Source: Micromonospora globbae
Lineage (GTDB): Bacteria; Actinomycetota; Actinomycetes; Mycobacteriales; Micromonosporaceae
Length of the DNA: 64,000 nt
Assembly: GCF_003610785.1 (NCBI RefSeq)
Contig: NZ_RAQQ01000024.1
Span: forward strand, 1-64,000
Direction of reading: 5' to 3'
A model generated the notes under the pieces. It was not told where the DNA came from and ran no database searches. It worked only from the letters and a program-made list of their open reading frames with translations. Shown here one piece after another: positions 41,999 through 50,317 of the stretch (position 1 is the stretch's first letter; each line of letters begins with the position of its first letter). The position numbers were made by a program, and so were the translations under genes.

Positions 41999-42621
41999 CG
42001 CCCCACCGCCTCGCCGAGCAGGTCGACCTGCTCGGGGATCTCGTCGAGCGTCGTGGGGTCGGCGGTGCAGACCAGCACGGCCACGCCGGGGGCCTCCGGC
42101 GGGGAGAGCCGGGGGACGAGGTCGGCGAGCCGTCCACCACCGGCCATCCCGGACGGCAGGTCGACGACGAGCACCTCGGGCAGGCAGGCGGCGGCGCGCG
42201 CCAGGGCCACCCGGAACCGTTGGGCGTCGGAGAGCAGGTGGGGCAGCAGCGCGAGGGTGGGGGTCAGCTCCAGCCGCTCCACCACGGTCGCCGCCCAGTC
42301 GTCGGCCATCTCGCGGACCCGCTCCCGCTTGCGCTGGCCGTACTCGATGTTGCGCCGCACGGTCAGCTGGGGCAGCAGCGCCCCGCCGGCCGGCACGTAC
42401 CCCATCTGGCGGCGCGGGGGCGGCAGGTCGGTGACGTCCCGCTCGCCGACCAGGATCCGGCCGGACCGCGGCGGGGCGAGGCCGACCAGCACGCGGGCGA
42501 CCGCGGTGCCGATCCGGGGCGGTGCCACGAGGGCGGCCATCCGGCCCGCCGGTACGTCCAGGGTCACCGGCCCGGTGCCGGGGACGGCGACCAACGCGCG
42601 CAGCCGTAGCGTGACCCTCAC
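41995..42621 (-). CDS. ABC ATPase-like protein with all catalytic motifs altered (pseudo-ATPase)
   Basis: 208 aa from the GTG at 42621 (start uncertain: GGAGGTGAGG overlaps the codon; ATG 42657 would add 12 aa). It aligns along the MalK-type nucleotide-binding domain, but Walker A reads APPRIGTA (33-40; Lys to Thr39), the Q-loop position is Ala78 (GYVPAGG), the signature is LSDAQ (130-134), Walker B is LVVDLPS (catalytic Glu to Leu155), and the H-loop is CTADP (His to Ala187). The C-terminal regulatory domain of MalK is also missing. Binding or hydrolysis of ATP is therefore doubtful. First gene of the coupled four-gene set. Confidence 0.8.
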   Translation of the reverse strand: MRVTLRLRALVAVPGTGPVTLDVPAGRMAALVAPPRIGTAVARVLVGLAPPRSGRILVGERDVTDLPPPRRQMGYVPAGGALLPQLTVRRNIEYGQRKRERVREMADDWAATVVERLELTPTLALLPHLLSDAQRFRVALARAAACLPEVLVVDLPSGMAGGGRLADLVPRLSPPEAPGVAVLVCTADPTTLDEIPEQVDLLGEAVGR

Positions 42622-42708
42622 CTCCGGTGATGTCGATCCCGTCCCAGGGTGGCACATCCCGCCGACCGTCGATGCCCCGGCGGCTCCACTGTGGATCTTC
42701 CCGCGTAC

Positions 42709-42725
42709 CTGACAGGAGGTGTCAG
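42709..42725. promoter_or_regulatory. Inverted repeat CTGACA-GGAGG-TGTCAG
   Basis: Perfect 6-base arms with a 5-base centre, 12 bases upstream of the -10 box at 42737 of the next plus-strand gene and ~88 bases upstream of the ABC ATPase-like start. It overlaps the -35 position and so could be an operator for either direction. Confidence 0.5.
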
Positions 42726-42736
42726 CGACGCGGCCG

Positions 42737-42742
42737 TAGCGT
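42737..42742 (+). promoter_or_regulatory. -10 box of a leaderless start
   Basis: TAGCGT ends 6 bases before the ATG at 42749, which has no ribosome site. Confidence 0.5.
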
Positions 42743-42748
42743 CCCGGC

Positions 42749-43222
42749 ATGGCATTTCGCGACAAGGACCTGCGCGTGCCGGGACCGGTCACGGTCGCCG
42801 GCCGGCGCCTCAAGCGCTACCACGTCGACCAGCCGGAGCGGCCGATCGAACCGGAGGTGGAGAAGGCGGCGTACGAGCTGCTGCCCAGCCTGCTCCCGGA
42901 ACCCGACGGCACCCTGCCGGCGGGCTGGGTGGTCCTCCACCGGGGGACGGACACCGGCGCCTACCTGCTCGCCTACTGCTGGACGTGGGTCAACCTCGTC
43001 GAGGTGCGCATCGCCGTGGCCGGGCAGCCGGTGCTGGGCTGCCCCGACGAGGACCCGGCCCACTTCGTCCCGCTGCACCGGCCGGCGGTGGGCTGCGTCT
43101 GGGAACTGGGCGTGCTGGAGCACGAGCGGGCCGCCTGGGCCCGGCACGTGCTCGCACCGGAGCGGCCGGACGTCGAGGCGTACGTCGCCGACACCCGCGC
43201 CGAGGGGCCGGTGGGCGCCTGA
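42749..43222 (+). CDS. Conserved hypothetical protein
   Basis: 157 aa, soluble, no signal peptide. Visible conserved-looking blocks are TVAGRRLKRYHVD, GWVVLHRGTDTGAYLLAYCW and HRPAVGCVWELGVLEHERAAWARH. I do not recognise a characterised family; similar short proteins occur in actinobacteria as hypotheticals. The leaderless ATG is supported by the -10 box at 42737. It is divergent from the pseudo-ABC operon and convergent with the TetR gene. Confidence 0.7.
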   Translation: MAFRDKDLRVPGPVTVAGRRLKRYHVDQPERPIEPEVEKAAYELLPSLLPEPDGTLPAGWVVLHRGTDTGAYLLAYCWTWVNLVEVRIAVAGQPVLGCPDEDPAHFVPLHRPAVGCVWELGVLEHERAAWARHVLAPERPDVEAYVADTRAEGPVGA

Positions 43223-43258
43223 CGGGCGGCGTCGAGGTCGGCGCGGGGCCGGGGTGGT

Positions 43259-43921
43259 TCAGGCCGGTGGGGGAGCGGCACCCCGGTAGATGGCGGCCAG
43301 CCACACGTCGAGCAGCACGTCCACGACGTCCGCCTCGGCCACGGCGGGCCCGTCGCCGGCCAGGGTGGCGTACAGGACCCGCTCGTTCATCGAGTTCAGC
43401 GCGATCGCCAGGGCCCGGGCCGGCAGACCGTCGGGCGCGGCGCCCCGGCGGCGCTCGGCCTCGATGGCCGCCTCGGTGCACCGCACCCAGCGCTCCAGCA
43501 CGGCGGCCCACAGGTCGCGCACCTCGGCGTTGGTGCCGCGCACCTGCGCGCACGCCACCGCGACCGCCCGGTGCGCGCCGAACGTGTCGTGGAACCGGCG
43601 GATCAGCTCCCGCCAGCGGGCCGGCGGGTCCTCGGCGACCCGGTCGAGCACACCGGCGGCCGCGGCGTCGGCCTCCTCCGTGACCCGGTCGAGGAGGGTG
43701 AGCAGCACCGCGTCCTTGGACGGGAAGTAGAAGTAGAAGGTCGGCCGGGAGATGCCGGCACCGCGGGCCAGGTCGTCGATGGAGATGTCGGCGAACGCCC
43801 GGTGCCGCAGCAGGCGCTCGGCGGTGGCCAGGATGGCCCGCTCCCGGTGGTCGCCCGGCGAGCGGCCGGGCCGCCGTCCGCGCGGGGTCCCGCTCCCGGC
43901 GGCGGCACGGGCGATCGTCAT
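43259..43921 (-). CDS. TetR family repressor, EthR-like
   Basis: 220 aa. The TetR helix-turn-helix (ISIDDLARGAGISRPTFYFY, FPSKDAVLLTLLDRV) with the Phe-Tyr-Phe-Tyr-Phe pattern is typical of EthR-type regulators; the C-terminal domain (~75-210) is all-helical and could bind a hydrophobic ligand. It is divergent from an EthA-type monooxygenase gene, exactly the M. tuberculosis ethR-ethA arrangement. TAGTAT lies 8 bases upstream of ATG (minus strand), suggesting a leaderless mRNA. The long palindrome in the shared gap is the probable operator. Confidence 0.85.
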   Translation of the reverse strand: MTIARAAAGSGTPRGRRPGRSPGDHRERAILATAERLLRHRAFADISIDDLARGAGISRPTFYFYFPSKDAVLLTLLDRVTEEADAAAAGVLDRVAEDPPARWRELIRRFHDTFGAHRAVAVACAQVRGTNAEVRDLWAAVLERWVRCTEAAIEAERRRGAAPDGLPARALAIALNSMNERVLYATLAGDGPAVAEADVVDVLLDVWLAAIYRGAAPPPA

Positions 43922-43929
43922 GGCGGTCG

Positions 43930-43935
43930 ATACTA
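43930..43935 (-). promoter_or_regulatory. -10 box of a leaderless start (TetR gene)
   Basis: On the minus strand TAGTAT ends 8 bases before the ATG at 43921, adjacent to the operator palindrome. Confidence 0.5.
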
Positions 43936-43942
43936 CCGGCTA

Positions 43943-43977
43943 TCAACACCGTGTCGAGAATCTCGACGCGGTGTTGA
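43943..43977. promoter_or_regulatory. 35-bp near-perfect palindrome, candidate EthR-like operator
   Basis: 17-base arms around 43960 pair at all but one position; the outer half reads TCAACACCG and the core GTCGAGA-A-TCTCGAC. A further GGTGTCGAC half-site follows at 43980-43988. It lies between the TetR start (43921) and the monooxygenase -10-like TAGGGT (43998-44003). Confidence 0.8.
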
Positions 43978-44030
43978 CCGGTGTCGACGGTGGTGGATAG
44001 GGTCCGGACCACGCCACCCGGGGAGCTGTC

Positions 44031-45515
44031 ATGGCCTGCGAACACGTCGACGTGCTCATCGTCGGCGCCGGGCTGTCCGGTGTCGGCGCCGCCTGCCACC
44101 TGCGGCGCCGCTGTCCGGAGAAGACGTACGCGCTGCTGGAGGCCCGCGACGCCCTCGGCGGCACCTGGGACCTGTTCCGCTACCCGGGCGTCCGGTCCGA
44201 CTCGGACATGTTCACCCTCGGCTACTCCTTCCGCCCGTGGACCGGCCCGACGTCCATCGCCGACGGCGGCGCGATCCGCGCGTACATCCGCGACACCGCC
44301 CGCGAGTACGGCGTCGACCGGCACATCCGCTACCGGCACCGCGTCGTCCGTGCCGACTGGGACAGCGCCACCGCGCGCTGGACGGTCCACGCCCACCGCG
44401 ACGACACCGACGAGACCGTGCGGCTCACCTGCGGCTTCCTCCACGTCTGCGCCGGCTACTACCGCTACGACGCCGGTCACACCCCGGACCTGCCCGGCCT
44501 GGACCGGTTCACCGGGCGGGTCGTCCACCCGCAGCACTGGCCGGCCGACCTCGACCACGGCGGCAGTCAGGTGGTGGTGATCGGCAGCGGCGCCACCGCC
44601 GTCACGCTCGTCCCGACGCTCGCCGCGCGGGCCGCCCACGTCACGATGCTCCAACGCTCGCCCTCGTACGTCCTCGCGCTACGGTCCCGCGACGCCCTCG
44701 CCGACACGCTGCGACGGCGGCTGCCCGCACGCGCGTACCACGCCGTGGTGCGCGGCAAGAACGTCCTGGTCACCACGGCCACCTACCAGCTGAGCCGGCG
44801 GGCCCCCGGCCTCGTGCGCCGGTTGCTGCGCCGGGGCGTGGCCCGGCGGCTGCCGGCCGGCTTCGACGTCGACCGGCACTTCTCGCCCCGCTACGACCCG
44901 TGGGACCAGCGGCTGTGCATCGCGCCCGACGGCGACTTCTTCGCGGCGCTGGCCGACGGCCGCGCGTCGGTGGTCACCGACACCATCGACACGTTCACCG
45001 CGCACGGGATCCGGCTGGCCTCCGGTGAGGAACTGCCCGCCGACGTCGTCGTCACCGCCACCGGGCTGAACCTGCGGGTGCTCGGCGGCATGGCGCTGCG
45101 CGTCGACGGCGTCGAGGTCGACCCGGCCCGGACGGTCGCGTACAAGGGCATGATGCTCTCCGGCGTGCCGAACCTCGCGCTGACCATCGGCTACACCAAC
45201 GCCTCGTGGACGCTGAAGGCCGACCTGGTGGCCGCGTACGTCTGCCGGCTGCTGCGGCACCTGGACCGCACCGGCCAGCAGATCGTCACGCCGCGCCCGC
45301 CACCCGACGACGAACGGGTGCCGCTGATCGACCTGCGCTCCGGGTACGTGCTGCGTAGCCTGGACGCGTTGCCCCGGCAGGGCCGGAAGGCGCCGTGGCG
45401 GCTGCACCAGAACTACCTCCGCGACCTGGTGCTCATGCGGCACGGGCGGATCGACGACGAGGGAGTGCGGTTCTCCCGGGCCGGCAGCCCCGAGAGGAGT
45501 CCGACGCGTGCGTAG
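44031..45515 (+). CDS. Flavin-containing (Baeyer-Villiger) monooxygenase, EthA-like
   Basis: 494 aa, the length of M. tuberculosis EthA. FAD motif GAGLSG (12-17), then GGTWDLFRYPGVRSDSDM and FRPWTGPTSIADGGAIRAY, the flavin/BVMO signatures; the NADPH motif is VVIGSGATAVTLVP, and ADVVVTATGLNLRVLG is the late ATG motif. It inserts oxygen next to a ketone, giving an ester, or oxidises thioamides. RBS GGGGAG upstream of ATG. First gene of a tight operon (8-base overlap with the SDR gene). Confidence 0.9.
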   Translation: MACEHVDVLIVGAGLSGVGAACHLRRRCPEKTYALLEARDALGGTWDLFRYPGVRSDSDMFTLGYSFRPWTGPTSIADGGAIRAYIRDTAREYGVDRHIRYRHRVVRADWDSATARWTVHAHRDDTDETVRLTCGFLHVCAGYYRYDAGHTPDLPGLDRFTGRVVHPQHWPADLDHGGSQVVVIGSGATAVTLVPTLAARAAHVTMLQRSPSYVLALRSRDALADTLRRRLPARAYHAVVRGKNVLVTTATYQLSRRAPGLVRRLLRRGVARRLPAGFDVDRHFSPRYDPWDQRLCIAPDGDFFAALADGRASVVTDTIDTFTAHGIRLASGEELPADVVVTATGLNLRVLGGMALRVDGVEVDPARTVAYKGMMLSGVPNLALTIGYTNASWTLKADLVAAYVCRLLRHLDRTGQQIVTPRPPPDDERVPLIDLRSGYVLRSLDALPRQGRKAPWRLHQNYLRDLVLMRHGRIDDEGVRFSRAGSPERSPTRA

Positions 45516-46449
45516 CTTCGACTTCGCCGGGGGCACGGCCGTGGTCACCGGCGCCGCGGGCGGCATCGGGGAAGCCCTCGCGTACGCCCTGGCCCGGCGC
45601 GGCAGTCACCTCGTGCTGCTCGACCGCGACGCCGCGCGCCTCGACACGGTGGTCGCCGCGGTCCGCGCCACGCACCCGGACCTGGCCGTCGACCCGTGGG
45701 TGGTCGACCTGGCCGACGCGGCGGCGACCGCCCGGACCGCCGTCGAGATCGGGCGGCGGCACCCCCGGATCCGGCTGCTCGTCAACAACGCCGGCGTCGC
45801 CCTCGGCGGCCGGTTCGACCAGGTGACCGTCGAGGAGTTCGGCTGGGTCGTCGACGTGAACTTCCGGGCCGTGGTGCAGCTGACGCACACGCTGCTGCCC
45901 GCCCTCCGGGCCGAACCGGGCGCGCACCTGGTCAACGTGTCCAGCCTCTTCGGCCTCATCGCCCCCGCCGGCCAGGCGGCCTACGCGGCGAGCAAGTTCG
46001 CCGTCCGCGGGTTCACCGAGGCCCTGCGGCACGAACTGGCCGACGACGGGATCGGCGTGACCTGCGTGCACCCCGGCGGGATCCGGACGCGGATCGCCGC
46101 CGACGCCCGCGTCGGCAGCGGGGTCGCCATCGAGGAGTACGAACAGGGCCTGCGCCAGTTCGAGAAGCTGCTCACCATTCCGCCGGCCCGGGCCGCCGAG
46201 GTGATCCTGCGCGGTGTGGCGCGCCGGCGCGGGCGGGTGCTCGTCGGCTGGTCGGCGAGGGTGCCCGACCTGCTGGCCCGGGTGGCGCCCGCCTCGTACG
46301 GTCGGGTGCTCGCCCGCGGCGTGCGACGGCGCGCCGCGCCAGCCCGGCCGGACGTGCCGGCGGCCGAGTCCACCGCACCGGCGCCTGGTGTGCCCGCCCA
46401 GCGTCGTGCGTCCCGATCCGCGGGCGACCAGGTAGAGGAGACGGCATGA
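45508..46449 (+). CDS. SDR family dehydrogenase
   Basis: 313 aa. TGAAGGIG (14-21), NNAG and YAASK carry the cofactor and catalytic residues of classical SDRs. A C-terminal extension (~245-313) is basic then Ala/Pro-rich. In the operon it probably interconverts the alcohol and ketone acted on by the flanking monooxygenase (inference). GTG start with GAGGAG upstream; its stop overlaps the ATG of the hydrolase gene. Confidence 0.9.
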   Translation: MRSFDFAGGTAVVTGAAGGIGEALAYALARRGSHLVLLDRDAARLDTVVAAVRATHPDLAVDPWVVDLADAAATARTAVEIGRRHPRIRLLVNNAGVALGGRFDQVTVEEFGWVVDVNFRAVVQLTHTLLPALRAEPGAHLVNVSSLFGLIAPAGQAAYAASKFAVRGFTEALRHELADDGIGVTCVHPGGIRTRIAADARVGSGVAIEEYEQGLRQFEKLLTIPPARAAEVILRGVARRRGRVLVGWSARVPDLLARVAPASYGRVLARGVRRRAAPARPDVPAAESTAPAPGVPAQRRASRSAGDQVEETA

Positions 46450-47390
46450 GCGTGGCAGAGCGGCCCCGTCATGTGACCGTCGCCGGGCGGCGCGTCCGGC
46501 ACCGGATCGACGGCCACGGAGAGCCGGTGGTGCTGCTGCACGGCATCGGCCGGAGCCTGCGCGACTTCACCGAGCAGCACACGCTGCTGTCCGAGCGGTT
46601 CCGGGTGCACAGCGTCGACCTGCCGGGCTACGGCGGCTCGATGCCGATGGCCGAGCCGTACGGCCTGCCGTCGCTGGCCCGGTTCGTCGGTCGTTACCTC
46701 GACGTGGTCGGCGTCCGCCGCCCGGCGCACCTGGTCGGCAACTCCCTCGGCGGCGCGGTGGCCATGCAGCTCGCCGTGACCGAGCCGGAACGGGTGGCGA
46801 GCCTCGCGCTGGTCACCAGCGCCGGCTTCGGCCAGGAGGTGGCGCTCGCGCTGCGCCTGCTCGCGCTGCGGCCGTTGGGCCGGCTGCTGCTGCGCCCCAG
46901 CCGGGCGTCCGCCCGCCGCGTCGAGCGGGCCCTCTTCCACGATCCCACCTTCGTGACCGAGGAGCGGATCGCGCACGCCCTGGAGATCGCCCGCCTGCCC
47001 TACACGGCGCGCGTGATGCTGGAGACCCTGCGCAGCCTCGGCGGCTTCCGCGGCGTGCACCCGCGGTGGCGGGAGGACCTGCTCGCCCGCGTGGCGAAGC
47101 TGGACGTGCCGACGCTCGTGGTCTGGGGCGACCGGGACCTCATCCTGCCCCCGGCGCACCTCGAGGCCGCCCGCACCCTGCTGCCCGCCGCCCGCACCCA
47201 CCTGTTCCGCGACTGCGGCCACCTGCCGCAGGTCGAGCGGGCCGAGGAGTTCCACCGGCTGCTGCTCGACTTCTGGGGCGTGCCGGACGCCGCGAGAGGC
47301 CCGTCGGTGACCCGCACGGTGTCCGTGAGCGACCTGCCGGGCGGTGCGGGAGCCGCCGGCGCCACCGGCACGCCGGCCGGCGCCGGCTGA
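46446..47390 (+). CDS. Alpha/beta hydrolase
   Basis: 314 aa. VVLLHGIGRSLRDF, GNSLGGAVAMQLAVTEP (nucleophile Ser), VVWGDRDLILPP (Asp) and RDCGHLPQVERAEEF (His) complete the triad. As third gene of the operon it could hydrolyse the ester made by the monooxygenase. The last ~30 residues are a Gly/Ala/Thr tail. ATGA overlap with the SDR gene. Confidence 0.9.
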   Translation: MSVAERPRHVTVAGRRVRHRIDGHGEPVVLLHGIGRSLRDFTEQHTLLSERFRVHSVDLPGYGGSMPMAEPYGLPSLARFVGRYLDVVGVRRPAHLVGNSLGGAVAMQLAVTEPERVASLALVTSAGFGQEVALALRLLALRPLGRLLLRPSRASARRVERALFHDPTFVTEERIAHALEIARLPYTARVMLETLRSLGGFRGVHPRWREDLLARVAKLDVPTLVVWGDRDLILPPAHLEAARTLLPAARTHLFRDCGHLPQVERAEEFHRLLLDFWGVPDAARGPSVTRTVSVSDLPGGAGAAGATGTPAGAG

Positions 47391-47438
47391 CGTACGCGGC
47401 CGGCGGCACCCGCGCCGGGCGTGCCCGCCGGCGGTGCG

Positions 47439-48890
47439 TCACGGCGGGGTGCTGCCGCGCTTCTCCTCCTGGGCGAGCACGGCCTCCCGGTGCTCGGGGT
47501 CGTCGCGGCGCAGCAGCTCGGCGGCGAGCCGCGGGTCGTCGGCCAGCCGTGCGCGGTTGCGGTGCAGGAACGTCTCGAAGCCGCCCGTGTACGGGCACGC
47601 CAGGTCGCCGAGCGCCCGCTCCGGCGAGTACCGGCAGCCCAGGCAGTAGTCGCTGATCTCGTCGATGTCCGTGCCGTCGACCGCGTACGGGCGGGTCTCC
47701 ACGTGGGACAGGTCGGCGTCGTGGCTCATCCCGAGCACCGTCGCGTTCATCACCCAGTCCGTGCCGTCGACGAACACGCGCTGGAACCAGTCGACCAGCT
47801 CGGCCGGGCGCCACCCGCGTTGCAGCGCGTAGTTGCCGAGCACCAGCAGCCGGGGGACGTGGTGCGTGAACGCGTGGTCGCGTACGGCGGCCAGCACGTC
47901 GGCGAGGCAGCGCGCCTCCACGGCGTCGGCGTCCAGGTCGGCGAACCACTGCGGCAGCGGCTCGGTGGCGGCCGGCCACCCGGCCCCCGGGCGGCGGGGC
48001 TCGACGTACCAGTACAGCTGCCAGAGGAACTCCCGCCAGCCGAGCAGCCCGCGGAGGAACCGCTCCACGGCCGACCGTGGGGCCAGCCCGTCGCGCCACG
48101 CCCGCTCCGCGGCGCGCACCGCCGGCTCGGCGTCGAGCAGGCCCAGGTTGAACGACGAGGAGAGCCCGCTGTGGGCCAGCAGCGGGTCCTGCGCGCTCAT
48201 CACCTCGGCGTAGCGGTCGTACTCGGGCAGCCGGTACCGCAGGAAGTGCGCCAGCCGGGCCTGCGCCTCGGCGTGCGTGGCCGGGAACCGGCGGGGACCG
48301 TCCCGGCCCACGAACCGCACCCCGTCGGCGGCCCAGCGGTCCAGGTCGCGGCGTACCTGCGCGTCGATCTCGTCCTCGACGACCGGGGGCGGCGCCGGCA
48401 CGGGCGACGCGGCGCTGGCCGGCCGGGGCCGGCGCCGCGGTGCGGGGTCGCCGGCTGGGGCGGTGAGCACGCCGTGGTGGCGCAGCGCGTACCGGTAGAA
48501 GTCGACCATCCGCAGCGGGCCGCGCCGCCCGTCGGCCCAGGCCGCGAAGTCCGCCTGCCCGGTGACGAACCCGCGCGCCGGCAGCACCGCGAGGCCGGGC
48601 ACCGAGCGGACGAAGCGCATCGCCGCCCGCGAGTGCGGGTGGCACACCTCCACCGGCCCGCCGACCTGCGCCAGCGCCTCCCGGAAGGTGCCGGTGCGCA
48701 GCAGCAGCGCCCGGTCGCCGAGTTCGGCGGCACGGTGCCGGAGCGCCGAGAGGATCAGGTGCGCCTTCTGCCGGTGCAGGGGGCGACGCCGGAACAGCTC
48801 CCGCGCCTCCACGAGCAGGACCGGCTGGTCGGGATCGTCGAGGAAATGCGGCCCGAGCTGATCGGCCAGCAGCCAGCGGCGGGGAGACAT
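47439..48890 (-). CDS. Fe-S cluster photolyase/cryptochrome-related protein (FeS-BCP, DPRP family)
   Basis: 483 aa. RRWLLADQLGPHFLDD at the N-terminus and the FAD-binding C-terminal part (LLGWREFLWQLYWYVEPRRP, FVDGTDWVMNATVLGMSHDA) match deoxyribodipyrimidine photolyase-related proteins such as PhrB/CryB. Four cysteines fit the [4Fe-4S] ligands: one in EARCLADVL, two in YCLGCRYSP, one in ACPYTGGFE. These are (6-4) photolyases or blue-light receptors. A ~40 aa Pro/Ala-rich insert sits at ~150-180. No clear ribosome site before ATG. Confidence 0.88.
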   Translation of the reverse strand: MSPRRWLLADQLGPHFLDDPDQPVLLVEARELFRRRPLHRQKAHLILSALRHRAAELGDRALLLRTGTFREALAQVGGPVEVCHPHSRAAMRFVRSVPGLAVLPARGFVTGQADFAAWADGRRGPLRMVDFYRYALRHHGVLTAPAGDPAPRRRPRPASAASPVPAPPPVVEDEIDAQVRRDLDRWAADGVRFVGRDGPRRFPATHAEAQARLAHFLRYRLPEYDRYAEVMSAQDPLLAHSGLSSSFNLGLLDAEPAVRAAERAWRDGLAPRSAVERFLRGLLGWREFLWQLYWYVEPRRPGAGWPAATEPLPQWFADLDADAVEARCLADVLAAVRDHAFTHHVPRLLVLGNYALQRGWRPAELVDWFQRVFVDGTDWVMNATVLGMSHDADLSHVETRPYAVDGTDIDEISDYCLGCRYSPERALGDLACPYTGGFETFLHRNRARLADDPRLAAELLRRDDPEHREAVLAQEEKRGSTPP

Positions 48891-48979
48891 GGCCCAATTC
48901 TGCCCACATCCGGGCGGCTGTGCCCCATACCGGATGGGTACGGGGGTCCGCGTTCCGGACGCCGGCGGCCGGCCTCCGG

Positions 48980-50158
48980 TCACCTGCGGACGTGTCCGGC
49001 GGCGGACGATGTGGACCGCCGCCGGGCCACCACGGTGACCGCCACCAGGACGAAGAGCAGGCCCGCGAGGAGGTGCGCCGGCACCGGCCCGAGTGGGGTG
49101 AGCAACGCCAGCGCGGCCACGACCGGGTAGGCGGCGCGCGCCGGACCGTGCTGCTGGCGGCGGACGTGCAGCGCCCAGAGGGTGAGCAGGTAGACGGCCA
49201 CCGGAACGGCGATCGCGTACGCGCTGCCGACCCCGGAGAGGTGCGCCTGGTGGCGTTCGTGGTCCACCCGCACCGCGAGCCCGGCGCCGACGGCCGCGAC
49301 CGAGGCGAAGATCAGATAGTGGCCGTACCCCCAGAACAGCGCGCGGCGCAGCCGGGTCGACACCTCGACGGGCCGGTCGAAGTAGAGCCACCAGAGCGCG
49401 AACACGATCACGGCGCCGGCCGCCGCCAGGGACCACAGGGAGCGCTGGCCGGCGTCCACACCGGTCTGGACCGCGACCGACGTGGCCAGCACCACCTCAC
49501 CGAGCACGATGAGGGTGAACAACCCGTACCGCTCGACGATGTGCCGGGGATGCCACGGCGTCATCCCGGGACGCTCGGCGACCGCCGGCACCAGCAGTTC
49601 GGCGAGCACCAGCACCACGAAGGAGCCCACCCGCCACCCGTCGGGCAGGTGAAGCCGCAGGATCCAGCCGAGCTGCACGACGGCCACCCCGACCGCGTAC
49701 CGGACGGCCGCCGCCCGGTGCCCGGGGTCGCCGGCCGCCGCGCGGATCCAGTGTGTGACGGCGGCGAGGCGCATCACCACGTACCCGTAGGTGATCGTCG
49801 TGAAGTCGCCCACCTCGAACGCGCGGGGCACCCCGGCGGCGAGGATCAACGCGCCCGCGATCTCCACCAGCGTCGTGATCCGGTAGACGTCGTCGTCGGT
49901 GTCGTAGGCGGAGGCGAACCACGTCACGTTCATCCACGCCCACCAGATGGCGAAGAAGACCATCAGGTAGCCGCCCACCGCGTGCCCGACGCGGCCCTCG
50001 GCCACGTCGTGGTGCAGGCCCGCGGCCGCCTGCGCCACCGCCACCACGAAGCACAGGTCGAAGAAGAGCTCCAGCGGGGTGGCGCTGCGGTGGGGCTCGT
50101 CCGGCCGCCGCGCGGTCATCCGCCGGTACCACGGGCGCACGGACCCGGTCTGGCTCAC
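48980..50158 (-). CDS. Low temperature requirement protein A (LtrA) family membrane protein
   Basis: 392 aa, about ten hydrophobic helices. ATPLELFFDLCFVVAVAQAA near the N-terminus, FFAIWWAWMNVTWFASAYDT and HIVERYGLFTLIVLGEVVLA are diagnostic LtrA motifs. Molecular role unknown. GTG start with GAGGAG upstream. Confidence 0.9.
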   Translation of the reverse strand: MSQTGSVRPWYRRMTARRPDEPHRSATPLELFFDLCFVVAVAQAAAGLHHDVAEGRVGHAVGGYLMVFFAIWWAWMNVTWFASAYDTDDDVYRITTLVEIAGALILAAGVPRAFEVGDFTTITYGYVVMRLAAVTHWIRAAAGDPGHRAAAVRYAVGVAVVQLGWILRLHLPDGWRVGSFVVLVLAELLVPAVAERPGMTPWHPRHIVERYGLFTLIVLGEVVLATSVAVQTGVDAGQRSLWSLAAAGAVIVFALWWLYFDRPVEVSTRLRRALFWGYGHYLIFASVAAVGAGLAVRVDHERHQAHLSGVGSAYAIAVPVAVYLLTLWALHVRRQQHGPARAAYPVVAALALLTPLGPVPAHLLAGLLFVLVAVTVVARRRSTSSAAGHVRR

Positions 50159-50317
50159 GCGCGCTCCTCGGGCCGGCCGTCGTCCACACGATAGCCACCC
50201 CTCCGGCCGGTCGGGGCCGAATCTCCGGCCCGCGCCGGCCGCACCCGCGAGCGCCGCGGTGCGGTGGATCCGGCGGTACGGCGGATACGGCGGCCGGCCG
50301 GGCGCGAGAGTGGTCCG

